Source of the DNA: an uncultured Collinsella sp.
GTDB taxonomy: Bacteria; Actinomycetota; Coriobacteriia; Coriobacteriales; Coriobacteriaceae
Assembly: GCA_900755685.1 (NCBI GenBank)
Contig: CAAEHI010000006.1
Span: 1-54,027, forward strand
DNA length: 54,027 bases
Direction of reading: 5' to 3'
Positions within the stretch are counted from its first letter, which is position 1, and every line of letters starts with the position of its first letter. A model generated the notes under the pieces. The model did not search any database, was not told the origin of the DNA, and was given only the letters and a program-made list of their open reading frames with translations. Positions 7,383-15,514 of this stretch are shown here, in pieces. A program made the translations under genes and the position numbers.

Positions 7383-10300
7383 ATGTACGTTCCACACCCC
7401 CGCATCCGTAGGCTGTCGAAAATCCCGCTTGTTGGGACGGCGGCGCTTGCTGCGTTGATCGCCGCGAGCGTCGCCTGCTTCACGGCCACGCCCCAGGTTG
7501 CCCAGGCGGCAGACGCGCCCGCAATCACCGATATGACCGAGCAGGATTATCAAGCCCTGGGTCTGGGCACGAGCGAGGACATTCCGGCCGATACCATTGG
7601 CCCCTATTCCACTGATACCCCCACGACGTTTGCCACGCGCAGCGAGGTCTATATGGCAGCTAACGGTAGCCATGGCAACCGCTACACTCTGCGCGACAAG
7701 CTCGAGAACGTCGAGCGCGGTGACATTGGCGGCAGCAGCAAACTCACCGATGGCTATGGAAGTGTGTGGGGCGCCGCAAAGTTCTGGCAAAACGTCAACA
7801 ACTTCGATACGAACAGCGATCTCTACAAGCATAGCGACTACGGTGGCGGCACCTGGTCGTACCTAAGCAACAATGAGTCCTCAACAGTACTCGCCAACGA
7901 CAACAACGGTTTCTCGGGCATTCACGCCACGAGTGTTGAGTTCTGCAGCGACGCCAGCACGGGCAAAAAGAGCCGCGTTGCCGAGCTCCGTGCCTACGGC
8001 GACAGTTCCTCCACGACGATTGACGGCAAGTCATACGCCGGAAAGGTTGAGCTGGTCCTCTACTCGTTTAGCAACGGGCGTACGCGCACTCTCGACACAC
8101 ACCTGCCGGTGACGGTCAACACTAATATGATGTACGAAGGCCGTTTTAAGTACCTGGATGCCGGTTACCTGCAAGAGCACGACGCCGTCTTTGATGTCGA
8201 GGCGGGCGATGTCGATGGCGACGGCGTCGACGAGCTTTTTGTCTACGCGGGCTGCTATGTCGACGAGAACGGCGTGCGCAAGGCTGTAGTCGACATGTAT
8301 GACTTGGAGGGCGGCAACTGGAAGCAAAGCGTCGTCAAGATCGATGCCGGTAACGCCGCGGACTACACCACGCACAACAAGGGCGGGAACGACTCCTGGA
8401 CGCAGCTTCAGTCAGCTCCTGTCGTTTCGCTAGCGGCCGGCGACCTCGATCGCGATTTTTGCGATGACCTCGCCATCGTGGTCTCGGCACCCTACGGCAA
8501 GAAGAATATTGATAAGTCGACGCATTGCGAGCTGTTTTCGTGGGATGCATCCAAGGGTGCGCTCGTCCATGTCGATGCTCTGGGCGACGCGGGCGCAATC
8601 TCCCTCTCCGCGAACGGCAAGACCATGGTCGCTGCGAATGCGACGTTCGGCACGTTTGCCGCCTACGATGAAGAAGGAAAGAAGACGGGTGAAACCGTCA
8701 CGGGCCTTATTCTTGCGGGCTATGACTGGCAACGCAGCGCTTTTGATTACGGCGCTTCTGACGGCAGCAAGGGGCTGTACGGCGCGCTGTACCGCTACGC
8801 GTATTTTGACTCGGAGTCTGGCGAGTTCAAGCTTTCCGATTGCAAGGAATACAGAGACGGGCTCCTCGCCTCCTATGGGTTGATGCATGTGCCCAACAGC
8901 GCATGGAAGGATAGCGCTCAGGATAAGCGCTATCCGTGCACCTTGGCGCCTATTGCCCTTGCCACTGCCAACCTTGACGGCCTGTCCGAGCAGCTGGCGG
9001 TCGACGAGGTGCTCGTGGGCGGCGATGTGTTCCGCGACTTTGCCTGCAACACGGCACAGAGCGGGGCTCAGGGCTTGGGGTCCATGGTCGGAACCATGAG
9101 CATGAGCGGTCAGCAATACAACAGCAGCAACAAGCATGACCACAAGGGTATAGAGCAGGTGTGGATCAGCGACGTCAAGGCGGGCAGCGTCTCGGGTTCG
9201 GACCGCTATAACGAGAGCTTTATCGCCGTGGTGGGCAAGCACCGCGACGAGGACCTGCGCAAGAACGATGACTACTATTGGATGACCGCCTCGCATTTTT
9301 CGCTCGACGAGAACGGAAAGGTGCGCCGCGGCGAGGAGCAGGTGATTAGCGAGAGCAACCGTCGCGGCACTACCTACGGCACATTTATCTCGCTCGCGCT
9401 GCCCGATGTCGACAACGACAGCGTCAAGATCACGTACAAGGACCGCTACAAGGTCTATACCAACCCGCGCGTGCTTGCCGTGCTGCAGGATGCGCCCTAT
9501 GTTGAGGATCTGGAGCAGGCATACGGCTATCTGGTGTTGGGCGGCACGTCATACGGAGAGGAAAAGGGCACGGGGACATCCCAGGGCTATACCATTGGCG
9601 CCGAGTTGGGCGTTGCCGTCGAGGTGCAGACCGGTCCGCCCCTGGTCGCGATGAATGCTTCAGTCGATTTTGCCGCCGAGGGATGCTATGACTACCGGAG
9701 CGAGCGCACGGTCAGCGCAAGCGTAAGCTATGAGTCGCATGCCGGCGAGGGTGACAAGGCCGTGCTCTACACGATTCCGATGGTCTATTACGAGTATGAG
9801 ATCGAAAATGAGGAAACTGGTGGCAAGGGCGTGATGGCGGCGCCCGTGTCGCTCGGCGCGCAGACCTCGGTCGTTAATGTCGAGGCCTATGACCGCATTG
9901 CCAAACAGCACAATATGACGCCGCTCAGCTACTTTTTGACCAACCGGTCGGGAGAACCCGGAACCTATCAAACGACGCTCAACGGCGAGACTCCCGTTGG
10001 GGATTCCTTTGGCCTGGGCAAGCCTGGCGTAACGCGCGCCTACACGCACGATGGGTTTAACGGCGCCGCCGCGCAGTCGGGGGCGAGCATTGAGCAGACC
10101 ATCGAAGTCGAGGAGGGCAAGGAGCAGGAGCTCGAGCTCGGCTTGACGCTGAACGGCAGCGTTGTCATGGGTGCGAAGCTCGCAAAGCACGAGTTGTTTG
10201 GCGGCCTGTGCTTTGGTGCCAACGCCGGCTTTACTACGGGTAACTTCTCGAGTGAATCGACCGAATACGGCGGCACCGTCGACAACCTGCCCGAGGCCGC

Positions 10301-11471
10301 GCAGGGCAAGTACGGTTTTGTGTGGCGTCTGGGCGTCAACGCGGTGGATGTCGACAAGTTCGAGGCAGACTCGGGCGACAAGCTCGGCACCAAGGACACC
10401 GACCAGTTCTGGATCGTGGGCTATGACGTTAAGGACGTCGAGATGCCCGACGCGCCGGCCGTGACGGGCTTTACGGCAAACGCCGTCGATTCGACCAGCG
10501 TTACGTTTAGCTGGGACGATGTACTCGCAAACAAGAGTGGCTTTAGCTACGGCGTGGGCATGCTGCAGAGCAATGCGGCGGATGCGGTCGTCAATAGCTG
10601 GAAGATTGCCGACAACACGCAGACCTCGCTCAAGTGGGATGGGCTGCAGCCCAATACGGAGTATCGATTCGCCATCGCCGCCGTTAAGAATGGATCCACG
10701 ACCGAAACAGGTATTCGCTCGGCAATCATCACGGTCAAGACCATGCCCGATGGCATGACGATGACCGTGAGCGGACCTGCGGCGGATGCTGCGGAGGGGT
10801 CGGATCTTGGATACGACTCTTCGGTTGAGCGCGCGGCGGGAAGCCACCTGACGCTCTCGGCGATTGGCCATGTGAAGCAACTCGGTGCCGACGATAGCGA
10901 AACAGGGCTGGCACCGACCTATATGTGGTACCGCAAGGGCCGCGGCGAGACAGAGTTTAAGCTCGTGGGTGCCGATGGCAACCTCGCGGCTGGAACGGCC
11001 TCAAAGCTCGAGATTGACCTGACCGCAGACGATGACGGTGCGCAGTATTACTGCCACGTGGGATACAACGACGTGGGCCTCGACACCGGCACGACGCTCG
11101 TGAATATCGAGGCCGAGGAGACGGCGCCCACAACGGTGAACGCCACCCCGATCCGCACGCGCCGCCTGTTCTCACAGGCAAGTGCGGGCGCCAAGAAGTT
11201 CCTGGACCATACGCTGGTAAACACCGCCGGCCCAACCGATTCCGAAGGCTCAAAGGACCCCGAGACTCCTGAGACCCCGACGAACCCGGACAAGCCCAAG
11301 TCCGACAACGGAGCTAAGATCGACACCAAGGTCAAGACTACGACCACAGCGAAGAACCTCGCAAACACCGGCGACCAAACATTCGCCCTAGTCGCCACCG
11401 CAGCAGCAGCGGGAGCAACGTTCGTAGTGATAGCCCTCATCATGCTGATCAAGCGCCGCAAGACCCACTAG
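7383..11471 (+). CDS. large LANTG-anchored surface protein with FG-GAP-like and Fn3 domains
   Basis: The product has 1362 residues. A signal peptide (basic start, hydrophobic core, cleavage near VAQAA) is followed by a region with FG-GAP/VCBS-like calcium loops (DVDGDGVDELF near residue 276, GDLDRDFCDD near 351), as in integrin-like beta propellers. A large middle part, about 400-1015, matches nothing I recognise and is rich in alternating polar/nonpolar strands. A fibronectin type III domain (about 1022-1118), an Ig-like domain ending ADDDGAQYYCHVGY, and a Pro/Thr/Lys-rich spacer follow. LANTG at 1326-1330, a hydrophobic segment and a basic tail end the protein. It should be exported and wall-linked; adhesion is inferred. 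The ATG at 7383 has GCGAGG upstream, and an earlier in-frame ATG at 7347 has none. The gene is flanked by the 62-bp arrays and bracket elements. Confidence 0.85.
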   Translation: MYVPHPRIRRLSKIPLVGTAALAALIAASVACFTATPQVAQAADAPAITDMTEQDYQALGLGTSEDIPADTIGPYSTDTPTTFATRSEVYMAANGSHGNRYTLRDKLENVERGDIGGSSKLTDGYGSVWGAAKFWQNVNNFDTNSDLYKHSDYGGGTWSYLSNNESSTVLANDNNGFSGIHATSVEFCSDASTGKKSRVAELRAYGDSSSTTIDGKSYAGKVELVLYSFSNGRTRTLDTHLPVTVNTNMMYEGRFKYLDAGYLQEHDAVFDVEAGDVDGDGVDELFVYAGCYVDENGVRKAVVDMYDLEGGNWKQSVVKIDAGNAADYTTHNKGGNDSWTQLQSAPVVSLAAGDLDRDFCDDLAIVVSAPYGKKNIDKSTHCELFSWDASKGALVHVDALGDAGAISLSANGKTMVAANATFGTFAAYDEEGKKTGETVTGLILAGYDWQRSAFDYGASDGSKGLYGALYRYAYFDSESGEFKLSDCKEYRDGLLASYGLMHVPNSAWKDSAQDKRYPCTLAPIALATANLDGLSEQLAVDEVLVGGDVFRDFACNTAQSGAQGLGSMVGTMSMSGQQYNSSNKHDHKGIEQVWISDVKAGSVSGSDRYNESFIAVVGKHRDEDLRKNDDYYWMTASHFSLDENGKVRRGEEQVISESNRRGTTYGTFISLALPDVDNDSVKITYKDRYKVYTNPRVLAVLQDAPYVEDLEQAYGYLVLGGTSYGEEKGTGTSQGYTIGAELGVAVEVQTGPPLVAMNASVDFAAEGCYDYRSERTVSASVSYESHAGEGDKAVLYTIPMVYYEYEIENEETGGKGVMAAPVSLGAQTSVVNVEAYDRIAKQHNMTPLSYFLTNRSGEPGTYQTTLNGETPVGDSFGLGKPGVTRAYTHDGFNGAAAQSGASIEQTIEVEEGKEQELELGLTLNGSVVMGAKLAKHELFGGLCFGANAGFTTGNFSSESTEYGGTVDNLPEAAQGKYGFVWRLGVNAVDVDKFEADSGDKLGTKDTDQFWIVGYDVKDVEMPDAPAVTGFTANAVDSTSVTFSWDDVLANKSGFSYGVGMLQSNAADAVVNSWKIADNTQTSLKWDGLQPNTEYRFAIAAVKNGSTTETGIRSAIITVKTMPDGMTMTVSGPAADAAEGSDLGYDSSVERAAGSHLTLSAIGHVKQLGADDSETGLAPTYMWYRKGRGETEFKLVGADGNLAAGTASKLEIDLTADDDGAQYYCHVGYNDVGLDTGTTLVNIEAEETAPTTVNATPIRTRRLFSQASAGAKKFLDHTLVNTAGPTDSEGSKDPETPETPTNPDKPKSDNGAKIDTKVKTTTTAKNLANTGDQTFALVATAAAAGATFVVIALIMLIKRRKTH

Positions 11472-11500
11472 TAGCCAGTCGAACATATCGACAACCCAAA

Positions 11501-11538
11501 AACCCGGGTAGCCAAAAAACAGGCCACCCGGGTTTTCT
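11501..11538 (+). terminator. hairpin terminator of the large surface protein
   Basis: The stem 11501-11509 with 11526-11534, extended by a few inner pairs, is followed by a T run. It begins 29 nt after the stop codon at 11471. Confidence 0.85.
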
Positions 11539-11549
11539 GTTGAGTGGAG

Positions 11550-11735
11550 ACTCCGCAAGCGGAAACTGCATCCCACAATTAGCGCCCAGACCGGGACGCA
11601 CTTTCCCAACGAGCCTCAACCGGAAAATACATCCCGGAATCCAGCTGAATAGTGGGGCACACTTTCCCAATCAGGTCCCAAGCGGAAACTGCATCCCGTT
11701 CCGGACGTGAATTCTGGGACACGGTTTCCGGATGC
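11550..11735 (+). repeat. array 2: three 62-bp dyad units
   Basis: This is the same unit and orientation as array 1 at 6796-7265. Left arms begin near 11593, 11655 and 11716, and right arms (GGAAACTGCATCCC, GGAAAATACATCCC) lie between. Spacers such as AACGAGCCTCAACC also match array 1. The two arrays therefore flank the surface-protein gene as direct repeats. Confidence 0.88.
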
Positions 11736-11758
11736 AAAAAGGCCACATGACGTGGCCT
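11735..11758. repeat. small hairpin matching the inner stem of bracket element A
   Basis: AAGGCCAC, five loop bases and GTGGCCTT form an 8-bp stem right after array 2. The inner hairpin of element A at 6680-6700 has the same stem sequence. It may be a remnant of a further element or a terminator. Confidence 0.6.
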
Positions 11759-11815
11759 TCAACTTATATATGTTCAGCAGGTGTCCCCATGACAAGCCGC
11801 GCTTCAACACCGAGG

Positions 11816-11946
11816 CGTCTGCCCGGCGACGCGGAACGTAAGGTTCATCGCGAGTTCCGCACGAGCCGGAGAGCACTTAATGTGCTCTCCGTGCGAGCAG
11901 GACTGTCCGAGCAGGGAACCTTACGTTCCGCGCCGCCGGGCAGACG
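11816..11946 (-). repeat. bracket element B: inverted copy of element A with changed stems
   Basis: The outer arms 11816-11846 and 11916-11946 pair at 30 of 31 positions. The inner hairpin pairs 11868-11876 with 11882-11890 around TTAAT. The strands between the stems match element A on the opposite strand (TCGCGAGTTCCGCACG; GCAGGACTGT and GAGCAGG), while both stems differ in sequence yet pair. Preserved pairing with changed bases points to selection on structure. Confidence 0.85.
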
Positions 11947-11966
11947 AACCAGTTATGAGTGACCCG

Positions 11967-14267
11967 CTACTTGATCTTGGTTGTACCTGGCGCCAGGTTG
12001 GGGTCGGTTTCGTTGGCCTCGGTCTGGAAGTGCTCGGTGTACACGTTCTTGCCGTCGCGGAACATCTCGTAGTACTGCATCTTGGCGTAATCCTCGCGTG
12101 CCTTGGTGGCGGCTGCTGCGGCGGCGTCGTCACCGGTGACGTTGGAGGAGAGCGCCCAGCGCAGGCTGGCGTCCTCGTAGCCCACGGAGTTGATAGCGGG
12201 CAGCGACTCGCGCAGCGTCATGTGCGCCTTCTGGTAGTCGGTCAGCGGTGCGCCGATCAGCTGCATCAGCTGGGTGGACAGGTAGTTGGTGGACAGGTCG
12301 TCGACCTCGCTCGTCTGGTCGCAGCCGGCAACGTCGTAGTTGGCCCAGATGATGTAGTCGGTCTGCCACAGACGTTCCTGGTGCGTGGCATCGTCCTCGC
12401 CGGTAAACCACTTGTCGTTGAACTTGGACGGGAAGAACGGCTGGTGATCGCCCCAGAACACCACGACTACCTTGCGGTCGAGCTTGCTCAGGGCGTTGAG
12501 GAAGTAGCGCAGCGCCTGATCGGACTGCTCGATGCACGAGACGTACTCGTCGACATCGGACAGCGTACCGTCCTCGACGGTCTTGGCGTCCAGATCGGTC
12601 GTGTCGATGTTGAGGTACATCTGCTTGTCGACCGGCAGCAGGCCCGTGTCGTAGCCCGAGTGGTTCTGCATGGTCACGTCGAAGATAAACTGCGGATCGG
12701 CGTTCTGGTCGAGCAGCTCAAGAATCTTGTCGTAGGTAGCCTGGTCGGTCACCATGCCGCGCAGGGTATCGGCTCCCTGGAAATCGTTGATGGACAGGAA
12801 CTGGTCAAAGCCAAAGTCCTTGTAGACGTTCTCGCGGTTCCAGTTGGTCGCGTGGTTGGGATGCATGGCCGTGGTGGAATAGCCGAGCGATTTGAACTGC
12901 TCTGCCAGATTCCCGGTCGTTTCCATGTTGTAGATGGTGTAGGGGTACACGCCCGAGCCCAGGTTGGCCATGGAGTTGCCGGTCATAAACTCAAACTCGG
13001 TATTGGCGGTACCGCCGCCGTAGGCGCTCACATAGAGCTTGCCGCGACTGAGACAGTTGGACAGGTTCTTAAAGTACTGCGGGCCCTCGTAGCCGGCGCG
13101 CATGTTCTGGTAGATGGACAGGTCCGAGAAGGTCTCATTCATGATGGCGATGACCGTGGGCTTCTCGCTGTCGAACTGCTCCTTTGCGGCGGCGCGCTCG
13201 TCGCTCTTGGCGGCGTCGGACTTGTCGTAGGCCTTGGCGTACTTTTTGAGCGTGGCCTTGGCGTCATCGACAGAATAGTCGGCGGGTTTGGGCGGCTTGA
13301 TGGACTGTGCCGCACTAATAAAGGCAGGCAGATAGCCCTCGCGCCAGTAGCTCTCGAGCGGGCGCCAGGTGTAGACAGTGATGCCGAGGGTGTTGTAGTA
13401 GTCGATAAGCGTGACGTGCGCGGTCACGCCGCCCAAGCACAGCACCGCGACGAGCAGGTTGGTGAGCAGCATGCGCTTGGCATTGACAGCGCCCTTCTGA
13501 CGGTGCGGTGCCACCAGACCGGCGTACTCGCACAGCAGCATGGCGATGGCGGTAAAGCCCATGGACAGCACGCAGAACAGTGAGATCGAGAAGGTGTAGC
13601 CGGTGCCGGCGACCGCGGCGGCGGTGGAGATGGCCGAAAGGTCGCCCGGCTGGATGGGCATGGATTTAAACGTGATGACGAAGAACTCGGCAATGCCCAG
13701 GACAAAGAGGGCAAAGGCCAGGACCGCGGGAGCTGAGCCGTGGCGCTGGAACAGGAAGAACAGGCCGGTCATGAGCACGGTGATGATGGCCCACTCGAGC
13801 AGGATGCACAGGGGGTAGACCCAGGTAAAGTCGTGGTTGGACGAGACCTCCATGCCCAGCAGCGCAAAGACGCCGGCGAGCAGCAGGCACAGCACGGCGG
13901 CGACGAGTGGCTTGCCCACAAAGGCGCCGCGCAGACGGGCGAGCTTGCCGGTGGGGGCGGGGGCGTCGGGCGCGGCGAACGCAAAGACGCGCGGGGCGAT
14001 GCGGTCGCGTGCGATGCTGGCCCAAGCGCAACCGGTGAGGATGGCGTTGGTCAGGATGAGCATCACAAAGGCGAGCGGCTCGTTTTGAGCGACGAGGCCC
14101 ACGGCGCCCCAAATAGTCAAAAAGACCTGGAACAGGCCGAAGACGACGCTCCACCCAAGAGCACTTTTGGCAACGGTGCCCGACTGAGCGCGAATGGCCT
14201 TGGCCTCGCGCAAGACAAGGTAGACGGTCGCCGCAAGACCGACGAGCGAGATGGCGGCAGCGAACAT
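11967..14267 (-). CDS. LtaS-like phosphoglycerol transferase (sulfatase superfamily membrane enzyme)
   Basis: The product has 766 residues. About seven or eight membrane helices in residues 1-290 precede an extracellular alkaline-phosphatase/sulfatase domain. Motifs fit LtaS: MNETFSD (metal-binding Glu 378), YGGGTANTEF (candidate nucleophile Thr 420) and FWGDHQPFF (Asp 607, His 608). The family moves glycerol phosphate from phosphatidylglycerol to build lipoteichoic-acid-type chains or decorate glycans outside the membrane. It is longer than Staphylococcus LtaS, with more N-terminal helices and a charged linker. The start is the ATG with AGGAG seven bases upstream; a GTG five codons earlier is possible. 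The gene stands alone, its 3' end 20 bp from element B. Whether it makes lipoteichoic acid or another polymer cannot be told. Confidence 0.85.
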   Translation of the reverse strand: MFAAAISLVGLAATVYLVLREAKAIRAQSGTVAKSALGWSVVFGLFQVFLTIWGAVGLVAQNEPLAFVMLILTNAILTGCAWASIARDRIAPRVFAFAAPDAPAPTGKLARLRGAFVGKPLVAAVLCLLLAGVFALLGMEVSSNHDFTWVYPLCILLEWAIITVLMTGLFFLFQRHGSAPAVLAFALFVLGIAEFFVITFKSMPIQPGDLSAISTAAAVAGTGYTFSISLFCVLSMGFTAIAMLLCEYAGLVAPHRQKGAVNAKRMLLTNLLVAVLCLGGVTAHVTLIDYYNTLGITVYTWRPLESYWREGYLPAFISAAQSIKPPKPADYSVDDAKATLKKYAKAYDKSDAAKSDERAAAKEQFDSEKPTVIAIMNETFSDLSIYQNMRAGYEGPQYFKNLSNCLSRGKLYVSAYGGGTANTEFEFMTGNSMANLGSGVYPYTIYNMETTGNLAEQFKSLGYSTTAMHPNHATNWNRENVYKDFGFDQFLSINDFQGADTLRGMVTDQATYDKILELLDQNADPQFIFDVTMQNHSGYDTGLLPVDKQMYLNIDTTDLDAKTVEDGTLSDVDEYVSCIEQSDQALRYFLNALSKLDRKVVVVFWGDHQPFFPSKFNDKWFTGEDDATHQERLWQTDYIIWANYDVAGCDQTSEVDDLSTNYLSTQLMQLIGAPLTDYQKAHMTLRESLPAINSVGYEDASLRWALSSNVTGDDAAAAAATKAREDYAKMQYYEMFRDGKNVYTEHFQTEANETDPNLAPGTTKIK

Positions 14268-14480
14268 GCTGAGACTCCTCACAAACTAAAACCTACGAAA
14301 GCGGGGGTTTACCCGATTGTTACCTAAATATGCGCTGCATTTGAGGGCTGCGCACAACAACCAGCCATAATAACGCGCGGGTGTGACAGTGTGGCGCAAT
14401 GTAGTGGCGGCCTGCGCGATAATGGACGGGAATTACACGGAAACGTAAAGGCTTCTTAAAGAATTAGCGAGGATAGAGCT

Positions 14481-15356
14481 ATGGGCGAGCAGGTTTGTAT
14501 GACGGGCACCGAGTACTGCGGCGGAGCTGTGGGCGTGGACGCGGGCGGCTATCCGGTCGAGACTACGGGCAACGCGGCGCTGGACATCTTGGAACACCGC
14601 TCGTCCACGCGTGCTTTCGCGCGCGATGACAGCGACCGTCCCGTAGCGGTGACCGACGAGCAGCGGGCGGCGATCTTGCATGCGGCGAGCCGCGCACCGT
14701 CGGCGGGCGCCATGATGATGTATTCCATCGTGAGCATTCGCGAGCAGGCTACGCTGGACCGTCTGGCCGACCTGTGCGACCACCAGCCTATGATCGCCAA
14801 GGCTCCCTGGGCACTTATATTTGTGGTCGATTATGCCAAGTGGATCGATCTGTTTGAGCACGTGGGCTGCTTTGAGCCCGAGTTTGTCGAGCGCACGGGC
14901 AAGGCGCCCCGCCGCGCGCCGGGTTTGGGCGACTTTGCCATCGCGGCCCAGGACGCCGTGATCGCCGCGCAAAACGCCGTGGTTGCCGCCGAGGCCCTGG
15001 GCCTGGGGAGCTGCTATATCGGTGATATCGTCGAGAATGCCGAGGAAGTTGCCGAGCTGCTCGATCTGCCGCCCTATACCATGCCGCTGTCGATGCTCAT
15101 CATCGGTACGCCCCGTAAGGAGCGCCCGGCCATTGCACATCCCGTGGTGAACCTGGTGCATGAGGAGCGCTACTGCCGCGCCGATGCTGCGACTATGGAT
15201 GCGCAGGTGGCCGAGATGGATGCGATGTTTCGCCCGCACGCCCGCGAGGTGGGCGAGCGCGTGGTGGATATCTACACCCGCAAACACACCAGTCCCTTTA
15301 TGGCCGAGATGAGCCGCTCCATGGAGTGGTGGTTCAAAAACTGGCTCGGAAAATGA
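14481..15356 (+). CDS. nitroreductase family protein
   Basis: The product has 291 residues. The early HRSSTRAFA segment, the later RAPSAGAMMMYSIV segment and the C-terminal half ALGLGSCYIGDIV fit the FMN-binding nitroreductase fold, a cytoplasmic flavoprotein that reduces nitro groups, quinones or flavins with NAD(P)H as a dimer. The C-terminal tail of about 70 residues beyond the core is longer than in small family members. A GAGGATAG ribosome site precedes the ATG. It is divergent from the LtaS-like gene and ends in a symmetric terminator at 15358-15392, so it is probably a single-gene transcript. The natural substrate is not evident. Confidence 0.85.
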   Translation: MGEQVCMTGTEYCGGAVGVDAGGYPVETTGNAALDILEHRSSTRAFARDDSDRPVAVTDEQRAAILHAASRAPSAGAMMMYSIVSIREQATLDRLADLCDHQPMIAKAPWALIFVVDYAKWIDLFEHVGCFEPEFVERTGKAPRRAPGLGDFAIAAQDAVIAAQNAVVAAEALGLGSCYIGDIVENAEEVAELLDLPPYTMPLSMLIIGTPRKERPAIAHPVVNLVHEERYCRADAATMDAQVAEMDAMFRPHAREVGERVVDIYTRKHTSPFMAEMSRSMEWWFKNWLGK

Positions 15357-15357
15357 C

Positions 15358-15392
15358 GAATGTGACAAGGGGATAGTCCCTTTGTCACATTC
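15358..15392. terminator. TGTGACAAGGGGA hairpin
   Basis: Arms 15358-15373 and 15377-15392 form a near-perfect 16-bp stem with a 3-nt loop, starting two bases after the nitroreductase stop codon. Nearly the same hairpin is at 27153-27183 and 45797-45831, so it belongs to a dispersed family. Confidence 0.8.
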
Positions 15393-15452
15393 CATATCGC
15401 CGCGGTAGCCTAAAGACTGTATAAATCTTTATCTAGCTGGGAAAACAGTGCA

Positions 15453-15479
15453 TTAAAACATGGGCCGATTACCTATAAT
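15453..15479 (+). promoter_or_regulatory. candidate promoter of kup
   Basis: A perfect minus-10 box TATAAT lies at 15474-15479. The minus-35 region (TTAAAA at 15453) is weak, with 15-bp spacing. The kup ATG is 36 bases downstream. I looked for a c-di-AMP (ydaO-type) riboswitch, common before potassium transporter genes, but the leader is too short and lacks the expected conserved segments. Confidence 0.45.
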
Positions 15480-15514
15480 CCCTTCGAACATTAAAGTTGG
15501 GAGGAAACCGGCTT

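Noticed and set aside
11880..13583. 567-codon plus-strand frame
   Set aside because: It is the antisense shadow of the LtaS-like gene, which has membrane helices and catalytic motifs.
15393..15514. c-di-AMP riboswitch before kup
   Set aside because: The leader is only about 120 nt including a promoter-like box, and the conserved ydaO segments were not found.
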